DNA of 64,000 nucleotides from CAYWEM01 sp964457225 (GTDB lineage Bacteria > Acidobacteriota > Aminicenantia > UBA2199): NCBI GenBank assembly GCA_964457225.1, contig CAYWEM010000012.1, positions 29,410 to 93,409 of the forward strand, given 5' to 3'. The notes beneath the pieces were generated by a model. That model was not told the origin of the DNA, searched no databases, and saw only the letters and a list, made by a program, of their open reading frames with translations. The position numbers and the translations under genes are program-made. Shown piece by piece: positions 16,101-24,228 of the stretch; position 1 is the first letter of the stretch; every line of letters begins with the position of its first letter.

Positions 16101-17009
16101 TCATTTTTCCTCCCCTGGCAAGCTTTCCCGGAGGCGGGCGATATCCAGCCTTATCCTCTCGGCCAATTCACGTTCCCCGGGGAAAACCATTTCTGAGCGC
16201 AGGCGGGCCAGAAAATGAATCCTGATTCTCTGACCGTACAGATCTCCGTGAAAATCGAGCAGGTGGGTTTCCAGGCGCAGATCCCCGCCGGAAAAGGTCG
16301 GTCTCCGCCCGGCGTAACTGACGCCCCGGCAAGTTCTTCCGGACCACTCCACCCTGGTATGGAAGACTCCGGGAGGGATGATGTCGTTGTCCGGCAGCAG
16401 GTTGACGGTTGGGATTCCGAGGTCACGGCCCCGGCCGTCGCCTCTGACGACCAGGCCGTCGATGAAGTAAGGCCTGCCCAGTAATTCGGCCGCCTCCCCG
16501 ACCAGGCCGGCCGCCAGTTTTTTGCGGATCAGGGAGCTTGAAACCCTGCCGGGACCAAAGCAGAAAGGTCCAAGCGGCCTGAGCTGAAAGCATCCCGCGG
16601 CGGCCATTTCCACCAGCAAGTGCTGATCCGCAGTCCGGCCGCTGCCGAAACGAAAATCATCACCTATAACCAGGGTACCCGTTCCAAGTTTTTCCAGAAG
16701 TACCTGCTCTACGAACAAGCGGGCCGGCATGGCTACGTAATCGGCAAAAGGCAGTATGAAAATATGATCCAGGTCAAGTGCCGCCAGCAATTCCCTTTTC
16801 TGGTCCGGAGTGTTGATGCGCCCCATTTCATGACCGAAGTACTCCCGGGGATGCGGTTCAAAGGTCAGGAGGACCGACTTTTTTCCGTCACGGGCCTCAG
16901 CGCGCAGCTCGCGGCAAATCCTGGCATGACCGAGATGAAATCCGTCAAAATTTCCGATGGTTACGGCATTTTTTCCAGGCAATACCGTTAATTCCTGATG
17001 CCATAACAT
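16101..17009 (-). CDS. ribF: bifunctional riboflavin kinase/FAD synthetase
   Basis: This 302-aa RibF has the N-terminal FMN adenylyltransferase domain with GNFDGFHLGH (residues 17-26) and SSSLIR. The C-terminal riboflavin kinase domain carries GDGRGRDLGIPTVNL and the FHGDLYG segment. It converts riboflavin to FMN and then FAD. The length is normal. No FMN riboswitch was seen upstream. It follows the DUF4388 gene by 15 bases in the same orientation and has no clear ribosome binding site, so it may depend on upstream translation. Confidence 0.96.
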   Translation of the reverse strand: MLWHQELTVLPGKNAVTIGNFDGFHLGHARICRELRAEARDGKKSVLLTFEPHPREYFGHEMGRINTPDQKRELLAALDLDHIFILPFADYVAMPARLFVEQVLLEKLGTGTLVIGDDFRFGSGRTADQHLLVEMAAAGCFQLRPLGPFCFGPGRVSSSLIRKKLAAGLVGEAAELLGRPYFIDGLVVRGDGRGRDLGIPTVNLLPDNDIIPPGVFHTRVEWSGRTCRGVSYAGRRPTFSGGDLRLETHLLDFHGDLYGQRIRIHFLARLRSEMVFPGERELAERIRLDIARLRESLPGEEK

Positions 17010-17024
17010 GGGTGAAAAGCCTGT

Positions 17025-17990
17025 TCAGGGTTTTTCGACCGGGAGGAATTCCAGCAAGGCGTCCTTGTCGAAAAACTTAACCTGGTTGAAAGGTTTCAGC
17101 GGAGTCAAAAAAGACAGGAGCAGGGCCAACAGGAAAACCAAGCTCAGGATAAGCTGGCTTAACTTGATGCGGCTGGTGTTGGTCTCGAGGACCAGCGACA
17201 GTTCAAGGGCCTGGTTTATTTCATCGTGGCTGGCCCTGGTCTTTTTCTTGATCAGCCCCTTGTTACAAAGGTTGAACAGGCTTTTAAAAATTTTATACTC
17301 GGTAAACTCACCTTTTTCAACCAGGTCGCGTACCGAGTTGGCGCCGTCGATGTGCTTCAGCAGGTTGAGCTCCACCTCGGATATGACAATGGTGTTTTCA
17401 TCGGCCGGCTCATCATCGTCCAATTCCCTGGAAATCTCGATTTTTTTGTTTTGAATCGATATCGGCTCAAAAACGACTTCGGCATTGGGGATGATCCTCT
17501 TGATGAGCGGCCACTCGTCAAGCATCTGCACCCCTTCCATGATCAGGTTGTCAACCGCGAGAGGCGCCAGGGTTCGCATATCCTGACTGATTTTCTCCAC
17601 CTTGAAACTGTATTGGCCCTTTTTCCAGGTAAACAGGGTCATCAGTATCTGCACGGCCTGGGTTTTCAAGGCCTCGGAAATGAGGTTTTCATTGACCAGG
17701 CCCATGCCCATCAGGATTTCTCCGACTTTCTGGCCGGTCCTCTTCTGGATGCTCAGGGCCCTCTGCAACAACTCCTCGCTGATCAACTCCTGCTTGACCA
17801 GCACATGGCCCACCCTGCTTTCAAGTTTTTTGGGAAAAGTTTCCACCCCGACTATGGCACCGTCGACAAATATTATCGAAACAAAACCATCCTGGCTGTT
17901 GAAAGTCAGAATCCCGGTCTTGCTCTGCAATGAGATCAGCTGGAGAATGTCCGGAACCTTGAATTCCTTGAGCGTACCCTTAAAAGCCAT
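17025..17990 (-). CDS. DUF4388 domain protein with a C-terminal membrane anchor
   Basis: At 321 aa this begins with a DUF4388 (PatA N-terminal-like) domain, residues 3-100: GTLKEFKVPDILQLISLQSKTGILT then a FVDGAIVGVE strand pair. A middle region resembles the GspE/PilB N-terminal module (EILMGMGLVNENLISEAL). A winged-helix-like segment around 205-255 (LNLLKHIDGANSVRDLVEKGEFTEYKIFKSLFNLCNKGLI) follows. A single hydrophobic segment lies at about 277-297 (QLILSLVFLLALLLSFLTPL). DUF4388 proteins are often tied to two-component or type IV pilus signalling, but no partner is visible here. GAGGTGG precedes the ATG, which overlaps the end of the TPR membrane gene by 11 bases. Confidence 0.82.
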   Translation of the reverse strand: MAFKGTLKEFKVPDILQLISLQSKTGILTFNSQDGFVSIIFVDGAIVGVETFPKKLESRVGHVLVKQELISEELLQRALSIQKRTGQKVGEILMGMGLVNENLISEALKTQAVQILMTLFTWKKGQYSFKVEKISQDMRTLAPLAVDNLIMEGVQMLDEWPLIKRIIPNAEVVFEPISIQNKKIEISRELDDDEPADENTIVISEVELNLLKHIDGANSVRDLVEKGEFTEYKIFKSLFNLCNKGLIKKKTRASHDEINQALELSLVLETNTSRIKLSQLILSLVFLLALLLSFLTPLKPFNQVKFFDKDALLEFLPVEKP

Positions 17991-19728
17991 TTCCCACCTC
18001 GCGAATCGAGAAGAGGTTACCCAGCAGGTAGAAGAACACGGTTAAAACCATCATAGGCCCCAGGAAAACCGGGGTTATTCCGAAAATTGAAAAGAAAGCC
18101 CGGCTGGTGAAAAAGGTGAAAACCAGGAAAAAGACAAAGGGCAGGGAAAGTAAAGCGAAAACCGTGCTCCGGCCGGTAAGGTTGAAATAATAACCGGGAA
18201 TAAGCAGGGATATGAGCAGGGCCTTGCTGGCGGCGATGGTTTTTTTCCTGCTGATTTCCTTTTCCTTGATTTGCTTGGCATCAAGAAAAACGACATCGCT
18301 CAGCAAAAACAGCTGGTAACACTCCTCGCAGAAAAAATTGGACTGCTTCAATGAAGTCAGGTGTATGATTTTGGCGCACTTGTTGCAGAAAGTGCTGCGG
18401 CCGTGAAAAATCAGAAACTTCGGCACCAGCAGGGTGTAGAGAATGAAAAAAACCAGGTACAGGGGCAGTTGGGTGGCTAAGAATTCCCGGGAACAGCGCC
18501 CCATTGTCAACAGCAGGTTGAACCGCGGCTGGGAGTAGTTGAGAAGTCTTTTCTTCAGAATTCTCTGCCCCGGAACCGTTTCCTTGATGCCGGTTGCCTG
18601 GCGGCGCAGTTCGTGTATCCCGGGATATTTGTCCCCCGTTTCCATGAAGAGTGCGGCATCTCCATGGCGCAGCAGGGCCACGGTCAGGTTGTGCAGAGCT
18701 TTTTCGCTGTTTTTGTCATGACCCAGGGCTTCCTGGTAAAAACGCACGGCCTCAAGGTGATTCCCCAGGTTGAAGGCGATATTTCCCAGCAGAAAAGACT
18801 TTTCGAAATTCGGACGGGACTGGTCCAGGCTCAACAGGGCTCCCGCCTCTTCCAGCTCCCCGCGGGCATAAAACGAGTAAGCCAGCAGTGATTGCAATTC
18901 GGCATCCAGTTGGCCCCAGTTTCCGCGGGCCAGGGTTTGCCCGGAAAAAACCTTTTTAACCGTTTGAAAAGCCGGACTCCCGGCTTCCTTTTCCCAGGAT
19001 CTGACCAAGCCCAGGAAAAGCGCGGCCAGCATCAGGCAGGAAAAAATCCCATAAGTCAGGACTTTTTCCCTGCCTGCCAGGTAATGCCAGAGCAGGCCTA
19101 TAACGATGAAAGGAAATACGGCCCAACCCGACAAAATCAGCATGGGCCAGGCAAAGAGCAGGGCCAGGATGGCCAGTCTTCCCGGAGGCAGGACTTCGTC
19201 CTCGTTTTTTATAAAATCATGCCCGGCCAGCCGGTAATACTTGCTGAACAGAAAGAATCCCCAGATGAAAAGCAGCAGGAGGAAAGAAAAGAAAACGGAC
19301 TCGGCAAAGATCACCAGCAGGAGAAAAGAAGCCGAGAAATCTTCCAGTACGTCCTTGAATTGCCTGATACCGTTTCTCAGTCCCAAGTTGATCAGGGACT
19401 CGGTTTTTTTCATTTTTTCCACGGCATTCCAGGCAGTCCAGTTTGCCGTTGAAATCTGCATGGCTTTATCCAGGAAAAGCCGGGCCAGGGCATTGTCTCC
19501 CTGTTCCTGGTATAGAAGCCCCAGTTCCATGATTCGCGCGGCAAACCTTTCCCGCTGCCGGCGCCCGTTCAGTTTTTCCATATCAATGGCGGCCAGTTGG
19601 GCCCGGACTTCTTCGGGCTGCTGCAGAGACTGGAAATAGTATATTTTTTTCAACTGCGCCCAGGGCTCGGCTCCGAGAGACAAAAAGGCCAGGCTCAGGA
19701 TCAGGAAAACCAGCATCCTTTTCAGCAT
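17980..19728 (-). CDS. TPR-containing multi-pass membrane protein with a zinc-ribbon-like motif
   Basis: This 582-aa protein has a signal peptide (MLKRMLVFLILSLAFLSLGAE) and a helical region. Several membrane segments follow: one at about residues 127-150, a pair near 180-215 and another near 225-245. Then come TPR units (FLLGNIAFNLGNHLEAVRFYQEALGHD) and two membrane-near segments. A CNKC...CEEC motif of zinc-ribbon spacing and a final group of hydrophobic helices complete it. I do not recognise the family. It lies between DUF1844 and DUF4388 genes with overlapping ends, so the three probably act together, perhaps at the inner membrane. The ATG at 19728 (GGGGTGA 7 bases before) is preferred to a GTG at 19734. 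Confidence 0.75.
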   Translation of the reverse strand: MLKRMLVFLILSLAFLSLGAEPWAQLKKIYYFQSLQQPEEVRAQLAAIDMEKLNGRRQRERFAARIMELGLLYQEQGDNALARLFLDKAMQISTANWTAWNAVEKMKKTESLINLGLRNGIRQFKDVLEDFSASFLLLVIFAESVFFSFLLLLFIWGFFLFSKYYRLAGHDFIKNEDEVLPPGRLAILALLFAWPMLILSGWAVFPFIVIGLLWHYLAGREKVLTYGIFSCLMLAALFLGLVRSWEKEAGSPAFQTVKKVFSGQTLARGNWGQLDAELQSLLAYSFYARGELEEAGALLSLDQSRPNFEKSFLLGNIAFNLGNHLEAVRFYQEALGHDKNSEKALHNLTVALLRHGDAALFMETGDKYPGIHELRRQATGIKETVPGQRILKKRLLNYSQPRFNLLLTMGRCSREFLATQLPLYLVFFILYTLLVPKFLIFHGRSTFCNKCAKIIHLTSLKQSNFFCEECYQLFLLSDVVFLDAKQIKEKEISRKKTIAASKALLISLLIPGYYFNLTGRSTVFALLSLPFVFFLVFTFFTSRAFFSIFGITPVFLGPMMVLTVFFYLLGNLFSIREVGNGF

Positions 19729-19730
19729 TT

Positions 19731-19988
19731 TCACTCACCCCTTTTTTTTGCGAGCAGGCGCAGGTTGCTCAGCACTTCAGCCAGGAAAGCTTGCTCAGGC
19801 CCGCTGAGGTTGCCTTTCGTCTTGTTTTGCAGTATCTCCAGCAAGCCGATGAAGAATTCAACCCGGCGCGGGTCGCTTCTTTTTTCTCCGGCCAGGGGAT
19901 CGGCTATTTCTCCCAGGTGAATCATGGCCTGGGTGGCCAGCAATACTACGATCGCTTTAAAATCCTTTTCCAGGCTGGTGGATTCCAT
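19731..19988 (-). CDS. DUF1844 family protein
   Basis: This 85-aa protein matches the DUF1844 pattern. A first helix reads FKAIVVLLATQAMIHLGEIADPLAGE, followed by a second helix FFIGLLEILQNKTKGNLSGPEQAFLAEVLSNLRL. The GEI-DP and KTKGNL positions are the usual conserved points. The function of the family is unknown to me. It heads an operon with the TPR membrane protein and the DUF4388 protein; its stop overlaps the next reading frame's start region. The ATG has AAGGA 5 bases before it and a TATATA hexamer 7 bases before it. Confidence 0.82.
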   Translation of the reverse strand: MESTSLEKDFKAIVVLLATQAMIHLGEIADPLAGEKRSDPRRVEFFIGLLEILQNKTKGNLSGPEQAFLAEVLSNLRLLAKKRGE

Positions 19989-19995
19989 TTTTCCT

Positions 19996-20024
19996 TATAT
20001 ACCATATATCAATGCCCCGGACAA
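19996..20024 (-). promoter_or_regulatory. promoter of the DUF1844-TPR-DUF4388 operon
   Basis: Minus strand TTGTCC (20024-20019), 17 bases, TATATA (20001-19996). The hexamer ends 7 bases before the ATG at 19988, so the message would be leaderless or carry only a few bases of leader. Confidence 0.5.
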
Positions 20025-20072
20025 CCGGCTCCATCTCTCGAGAAACGGCCGTTACCGGAGTAGCTGTTTGCC

Positions 20073-21302
20073 TTATTCCGAGGGAAACTTTTTCAGCAGG
20101 GATTCCACGGCACTGCGGTGCACCATGAAATCCATCCATTTCAGTTTGACGTAGTCCTCCCGGATAAAACGATAGCCGGGATTTTTCCCGGCAAATGCCC
20201 CTGAACCGGAATCCTTGATGACAAACCAGGTATCTCCGTCAAGTTCGCTCCAGCCTACGATGTGAATTCCGTGGTCATCCGTGGTGGTGCGGTTAGAAAA
20301 ACGGAACTGCCGGGCATGATCGTCTATATGGCTGCGGGGGATGTCAAAACCGGGTACTACGCCCACTTCCAGTTCGGCGCTGTAACCGGGTTCGGAAGTA
20401 TCTCCGCCGATACTGACCGTGTAGCCTGACTTGATTACGTCCTTGAGTACGGCCATGAAATCTTCCAGGGGCAGGTTATAATAACTCCGGTCATGCCACC
20501 AGTTGTCGGGGACCTGGTACTCAACCTGCCGCCAGAAGGGTTGCTGGAGGTAGGAGATGATGTCCACGTATTCTTCAGGGTTCAGTTTCAGTACATCCCG
20601 GCTGAAATTCAGAGGCGGGTATTTTTTTCCTTTCCAGGTCACAGCCTGGGGCGGAGTTCCCAGGTAATGGTCCATGATCGCCCGCACCGTGGCCAGCGCC
20701 TGTTCCAGGTTCCAGTTGCCGGATTTCTTGATGCCGTCCAGAAAATCCTTTATTTCACGGTCCAGGGCGCGATGATCGTGAAAAGGCTGGGCTTCGGGTT
20801 TCCCCGGATAAGCCGACCAGGGTACCACCCCGTATTTTTTTATCACCCTGGTTACGGCGTTGGCTTCCGATCCCGGGGCAATGTAAGACTCTCCGCGTGT
20901 GTTGATGAAACGGGTCGCTTTTTCCAGGTATTCGTGGTAGACCACGAACATCTGCGAAAGTTTTACTTGCAGGCCATACCTGCGATTCAGGTCTGATTCC
21001 AGCATGGACAGGGTGGAGAAAGCCCAGCAGGTGCTGGTCAATCCCTGGGATTCCGGGGGATTGTGCCACTGCAGACGATATGTCTCCAGGTCGGTGGGAT
21101 AATTGCGCCCACTGAAATCCATGACCAGGCTTTCTCTTTTTTCTTCGGCTTTAAGTGACCGGTAGTAGGCATCGAGATCAGCGTGAATTTTTTCATAAAA
21201 AGGGTTTTTTCGCTGTGTGAAAGTACTCTGGTCTTTTTCCTGCTGGGCGCCAAGCATGAACGAAATCAAAACCACAAGCAGTAAGGTCAAGGTATTTTTC
21301 AT
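20073..21302 (-). CDS. secreted papain-family (C1) cysteine peptidase
   Basis: This 409-aa protein starts with a signal peptide (MKNTLTLLLVVLISFMLGAQ). The catalytic cysteine lies in SQGLTSTCWAFSTLSMLESD, with the oxyanion Gln six residues before the Cys. The catalytic His is in DDHGIHIVGW. The third residue, Asn in papain (NSWG), is Asp here in FVIKDSGSGAFAG. The N-terminal part and the insertions are closer to bleomycin-hydrolase/aminopeptidase C-like bacterial enzymes (C1B) than to plant papain. It would act outside the cytoplasm on peptides. AGGAGG precedes the ATG. It is followed by DUF1844 after 84 bases and is likely its own transcription unit. Confidence 0.88.
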   Translation of the reverse strand: MKNTLTLLLVVLISFMLGAQQEKDQSTFTQRKNPFYEKIHADLDAYYRSLKAEEKRESLVMDFSGRNYPTDLETYRLQWHNPPESQGLTSTCWAFSTLSMLESDLNRRYGLQVKLSQMFVVYHEYLEKATRFINTRGESYIAPGSEANAVTRVIKKYGVVPWSAYPGKPEAQPFHDHRALDREIKDFLDGIKKSGNWNLEQALATVRAIMDHYLGTPPQAVTWKGKKYPPLNFSRDVLKLNPEEYVDIISYLQQPFWRQVEYQVPDNWWHDRSYYNLPLEDFMAVLKDVIKSGYTVSIGGDTSEPGYSAELEVGVVPGFDIPRSHIDDHARQFRFSNRTTTDDHGIHIVGWSELDGDTWFVIKDSGSGAFAGKNPGYRFIREDYVKLKWMDFMVHRSAVESLLKKFPSE

Positions 21303-21365
21303 GAGAACCTCCTCGTTCTTTATCTGTTCCCCATAAAGGGTGTTAAGCGCTTCACCCGGAAGATT

Positions 21366-22133
21366 TCAATGCAGCAGAACCGCTTCCCGGTCCAGGTAAC
21401 GGGGCAACTCGGCTGACAGGTCTGACATCAGCATCTTGGTGTTCATGACCGACTGCAGGGGCAGGCGGCACAGTTGCCGGACTTCCTCCAGAGCCTGCTC
21501 CAGGAAGTTTTCAGGCTCGAGCACCCGGTTCAGCAGTCCCAGTTCCAATGCTTCCCCGGCTGAGATTGATCTCCCGGTCAACAGGATTTCCGCCGCCCGG
21601 CCCGGTCCCAGGTAACGGGGGAGAAAAAACGGCAAGGCGCCGCCGGGATGCAGCAGAAAATGCGAATGCCCTGGAAAGAAAACCATTTCACTGCTGGCGA
21701 TACGAAAATCAGTGGCCAGGCTGGCTCCGAAAAACGGGGTGACCACTTCTCCCGGAAGCAGGGCCACTGATATCTTGCGAAAGGCCAGCAGGTGAACTAT
21801 GAAGCGGTTCAGCAGGTTGGCGTAACGCAGCCTCTCGTTTTTCAGATGGATTTCTTCCCGGTGCTGATCGGGCTGATCGTCAGCCGGTCGAACCTGGCGG
21901 ACGAATTGATCGAATTTTTCCCGGCAGAAACAATCCGGGCTGCTGTTCATGACCAGGGCGTTGATTTGGGGATCGATTTCCGCGGCCCGCATCAGGGCCA
22001 GCAGGCGGCCGCTTTCAGCCAGGCTGGTGATGGCGCTGTACACATCGCATTTAATGGTGATCAGGGCCAGGGAGCCTTGCTGACTGGCGGCAATCATTTC
22101 ATCTTCATAGGGGAAGGAAAGAGTTTGATCCAT
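21366..22133 (-). CDS. enoyl-CoA hydratase/isomerase (crotonase) family protein
   Basis: This 255-aa protein has the crotonase fold outline. An N-terminal ALITIKCDVYSAI segment is followed by a VALLPGEVVTPFFGASLATDFRIAS block that corresponds to the usual oxyanion-hole G-G region. Then come FFPGHSHFLLHPGGALPFFLPRYLGPGRAAEILLTGRSISAGEALELGLLNRVL. The usual catalytic glutamates are not obvious at their positions (PGG... and the A-ELGLLNRV block), so the chemistry is uncertain. It could be a hydratase, isomerase or hydrolase, or a member with altered activity. GGAGGAG precedes the ATG. Confidence 0.82.
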   Translation of the reverse strand: MDQTLSFPYEDEMIAASQQGSLALITIKCDVYSAITSLAESGRLLALMRAAEIDPQINALVMNSSPDCFCREKFDQFVRQVRPADDQPDQHREEIHLKNERLRYANLLNRFIVHLLAFRKISVALLPGEVVTPFFGASLATDFRIASSEMVFFPGHSHFLLHPGGALPFFLPRYLGPGRAAEILLTGRSISAGEALELGLLNRVLEPENFLEQALEEVRQLCRLPLQSVMNTKMLMSDLSAELPRYLDREAVLLH

Positions 22134-22180
22134 TTGCTCCTCCTGGCGGGTATTTTCAGCCTTTATATCCTTGAAAAATT

Positions 22181-22209
22181 CATTTAGACCATAGCGGCAT
22201 TTTTGTCAA
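22181..22209 (-). promoter_or_regulatory. promoter of the crotonase gene
   Basis: Minus strand TTGACA (22209-22204), 17 bases, TAAATG (22186-22181), overlapping the stop codon of the upstream secreted-protein gene. A transcript from here has a leader of about 40 bases with GGAGGAG. Confidence 0.5.
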
Positions 22210-22649
22210 TCCCGGTGGACAATGAAATAAGCTTCCAGGCCGGGATCATCCGGCGAACTGCCCTTCTGGTAAATATACCCGGAAAAGCGGCCGAAATTGT
22301 CCAGGTCAGCCTGCCAGAGAAAAGTGCCCCGGTACTCGATTCCATCCTGCTCGAAGTAGATTCTCAGCACCCGGGCCTCTCCACCCAGGACCGGCTCCAG
22401 CCCCGCATAACCGCTTACCGTAACTCCGTTAACCGTCCGGGTAAAATCGAGTCTACGGCTTTTTTCGTTGTAAGTAAAACTGGCCCGGCCCAGGTAGGTC
22501 TCCTGGCTGTTTATTTTTTTCCCGATCAGCGTGTAATCCCCGGTGAGAAAACCCATGATCATGCCGTCCCGGCCGCGGTCTTCCGCTGACAAAGGCAACA
22601 AGAAGACCGCCAGGATAAGGACTGAAACTGCTGGTTTCATCAGCCTCAT
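22206..22649 (-). CDS. small exported protein of unknown function
   Basis: This 147-aa protein has a signal peptide (MRLMKPAVSVLILAVFLLPLSAED) with an Ala-Glu cleavage region. The mature domain is beta-rich, with repeated strand-like stretches (YLGRASFTYNEKSRRLDFTRTVNGVTVSGYAG, ARVLRIYFEQDGIEYRGTFLW). It could be a small lipocalin-like or jelly-roll fold, but I recognise no family. A GGGGGTGAACC sequence precedes the ATG. The last codon lies beside the promoter of the crotonase gene. Confidence 0.65.
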   Translation of the reverse strand: MRLMKPAVSVLILAVFLLPLSAEDRGRDGMIMGFLTGDYTLIGKKINSQETYLGRASFTYNEKSRRLDFTRTVNGVTVSGYAGLEPVLGGEARVLRIYFEQDGIEYRGTFLWQADLDNFGRFSGYIYQKGSSPDDPGLEAYFIVHRD

Positions 22650-22681
22650 GGTTCACCCCCGTTGCGCCGCGCTGAAACTTA

Positions 22682-22710
22682 ATTATGTAACAGCCGAGTT
22701 GAAAAGACAA
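22682..22710 (-). promoter_or_regulatory. promoter of the small exported protein gene
   Basis: Minus strand TTGTCT (22710-22705), 17 bases, CATAAT (22687-22682). The ATG is at 22649 with a purine-rich ribosome binding site between. Confidence 0.5.
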
Positions 22711-22890
22711 GCTCCTGGACATGCGGACAGTTCTTGCATTCTTGACTTTATCTGCCGTCAGGGGAACCCTCAAGCGGACCCGAACGATGGAAAGCTTCCT
22801 CATGGTTTTTCTTGGTAATCTCAAAGCATTCGTTCAGCCAATCAAATACAAGAATGCAGGATCCCTCCCCTTATCGTTTGTCTCGGAGAT

Positions 22891-22919
22891 TTGAACCAGC
22901 CGTGGTAAAACGCTATAAT
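22891..22919 (+). promoter_or_regulatory. promoter of the nucleotidyltransferase module
   Basis: TTGAAC (22891-22896), 17 bases, perfect TATAAT (22914-22919). The ATG of the first gene follows after 6 bases, and no ribosome binding site fits between them. Confidence 0.65.
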
Positions 22920-22925
22920 CAATTT

Positions 22926-23165
22926 ATGAAAAGTATCGACAACAACTGCAATGAGGAAAAGTCTCCGGCCGAGTCCGGTGCCAGACCAGTACGCCGATGC
23001 CGAATCGTAAACCTGGCGCATAGTTTCCAGGAAGCCCGCGAATGGGAGATACAACAGGAACTTTCGATGACCCCGGCCCAGAGACAGCAGGCAGCCAAAG
23101 AACTGAAAGAAAGATTTTACGGAAAAAACGCCCCCGATGTCCGCCAGGCAGAGCGGAGCCGATGA
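22926..23165 (+). CDS. small partner protein of a nucleotidyltransferase module (putative antitoxin)
   Basis: This 79-aa, mostly charged protein has an N-terminal disordered part (NCNEEKSPAESGARPVRR) and a helical C-terminal half, FQEAREWEIQQELSMTPAQRQQAAKELKERFYG. The second half recalls small proteins often encoded before AbiEii-like nucleotidyltransferases. Its stop overlaps the nucleotidyltransferase start by 4 bases (ATGA at 23162-23165), so the two are coupled. It has no recognised DNA-binding motif. An antitoxin role is only inferred from size, order and overlap. The ATG at 22926 is favoured over an upstream start at 22812, which would run through the promoter. Confidence 0.6.
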   Translation: MKSIDNNCNEEKSPAESGARPVRRCRIVNLAHSFQEAREWEIQQELSMTPAQRQQAAKELKERFYGKNAPDVRQAERSR

Positions 23166-23641
23166 CACCCGCCCCGTTTTCCAGGGATATCCGCGAGTTT
23201 CTCATGGAACTATTCCATCAGGGCGTCCGCTACCTGATCGTCGGCGGCGAAGCGGTCATATATTACGGCCATGCCCGGCTCACCGGCGACATTGACATCT
23301 ACTACGATAAATCCCTGGAGAACTCCGGCAGGCTTTATGCTGCCCTCACTGCTTTCTGGCATGGCATCGTTCCCGGAATTTGTTCTTATAAAGATCTTCA
23401 GGCCGACAACCTGATAATCCAATTCGGATTTCCTCCCCATCGCATCGACTTGTTGAGCGACATCAGCGCCGTTGACTTCACCCAAGCCTGGGAAAACCGG
23501 ATAACGGAAAAAATTAAAGTGAAAGGAACCGAATTTCCTGTTTATTACATTGGGCTGAACCAGTTAATCCAAAACAAGCAGGCCGTTCAACGTCCACGAG
23601 ACATTGAGGACCTGGAGTTTCTCACCAGAATAAAACCCTGA
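23162..23641 (+). CDS. AbiEii-like nucleotidyltransferase (putative toxin)
   Basis: This 159-aa protein carries the minimal nucleotidyltransferase signature. VRYLIVGGEAVIYYGHARLT is followed by TGDIDIYYD with metal-binding Asp43 and Asp45, matching the AbiEii/DUF6036-type fold. A downstream DLLSDI strand could supply the third carboxylate. Enzymes of this kind act as toxins that modify tRNA in type IV-like toxin-antitoxin systems, or as abortive-infection effectors. The pair with the 79-aa gene fits that arrangement. It is about 160 aa, shorter than AbiEii proper. The start at 23162 overlaps the partner's stop; an earlier in-frame ATG at 23042 is inside the partner gene and was rejected. Confidence 0.72.
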   Translation: MTPAPFSRDIREFLMELFHQGVRYLIVGGEAVIYYGHARLTGDIDIYYDKSLENSGRLYAALTAFWHGIVPGICSYKDLQADNLIIQFGFPPHRIDLLSDISAVDFTQAWENRITEKIKVKGTEFPVYYIGLNQLIQNKQAVQRPRDIEDLEFLTRIKP

Positions 23642-23784
23642 CCGTAGTGATGCTTTTTTTTTATTGGCAAGCTAGAATCGACCAAAAACCGCACCAAGCG
23701 CATGCTTCCTCGCCAGGGGGCTTCCCATCACCTTGATTTGGCCCAACCGGTCAAAGGATTAACTCTTCAGCTCTTTTTTTCGGG

Positions 23785-24204
23785 TTATATTTCCTGCTGG
23801 CCGGCTAATAACTGAACTTCATCGATGCTGACCGCCATGATTTCGGTGTCCGCGGCCCGGAAAAAATTCTCCAGTCCGGGGTGTTTCAGGACCAGGAGTT
23901 TTTCGGCTTCGAGTTTTTCAGCATCGGCCAGGGGCATAACGACAGTGCCCCTGATGGTCACAGCCTTGACAGCACTCAGGCCGGCCGCGGCCCCGGTCTG
24001 ACGGGAATCGATCAGCACGCTGACTCCTGGATTGGCCAGCAGGTTGAGATATTTCCTGGTATTCCGGGAACTGGCCAGGTAAAGCCTGCTGGAATCTTTG
24101 GAAGATGCATAGGACATCAGCGAGCAATGGGGCGATCCATCCCGCGCCGTGGCCAGCACGCACAGTTTCTCCGACCTGATCAGGTCATTGGCCTCACTCT
24201 TCAT
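23785..24204 (-). CDS. pyridoxamine 5'-phosphate oxidase-like flavin protein
   Basis: This 139-aa protein has the split-barrel flavin-binding outline of the PNPOx-like family: KLCVLATARDGSPHCSLMSYASSKDSSRLYLASSRNTRKYLNL in consecutive pieces, then VSVLIDSRQTG. It is much shorter than PdxH, so it is an FMN- or F420-binding oxidoreductase of unknown substrate. AAGGAG precedes the ATG. It lies 24 bases after the RND permease stop in the same direction and may be co-transcribed with that efflux operon. Confidence 0.8.
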   Translation of the reverse strand: MKSEANDLIRSEKLCVLATARDGSPHCSLMSYASSKDSSRLYLASSRNTRKYLNLLANPGVSVLIDSRQTGAAAGLSAVKAVTIRGTVVMPLADAEKLEAEKLLVLKHPGLENFFRAADTEIMAVSIDEVQLLAGQQEI

Positions 24205-24228
24205 CCAGGCTCCTTGAACAGCCGCAAA

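Noticed and set aside
16101..17009. FMN riboswitch before ribF
   Set aside because: The space before ribF is 15 bases and the upstream gene has no conserved RFN-element sequences.
23042..23161. Longer start for the nucleotidyltransferase
   Set aside because: The extra 40 residues would be read inside the overlapping partner gene in another frame; the ATGA overlap at 23162 is the natural start.
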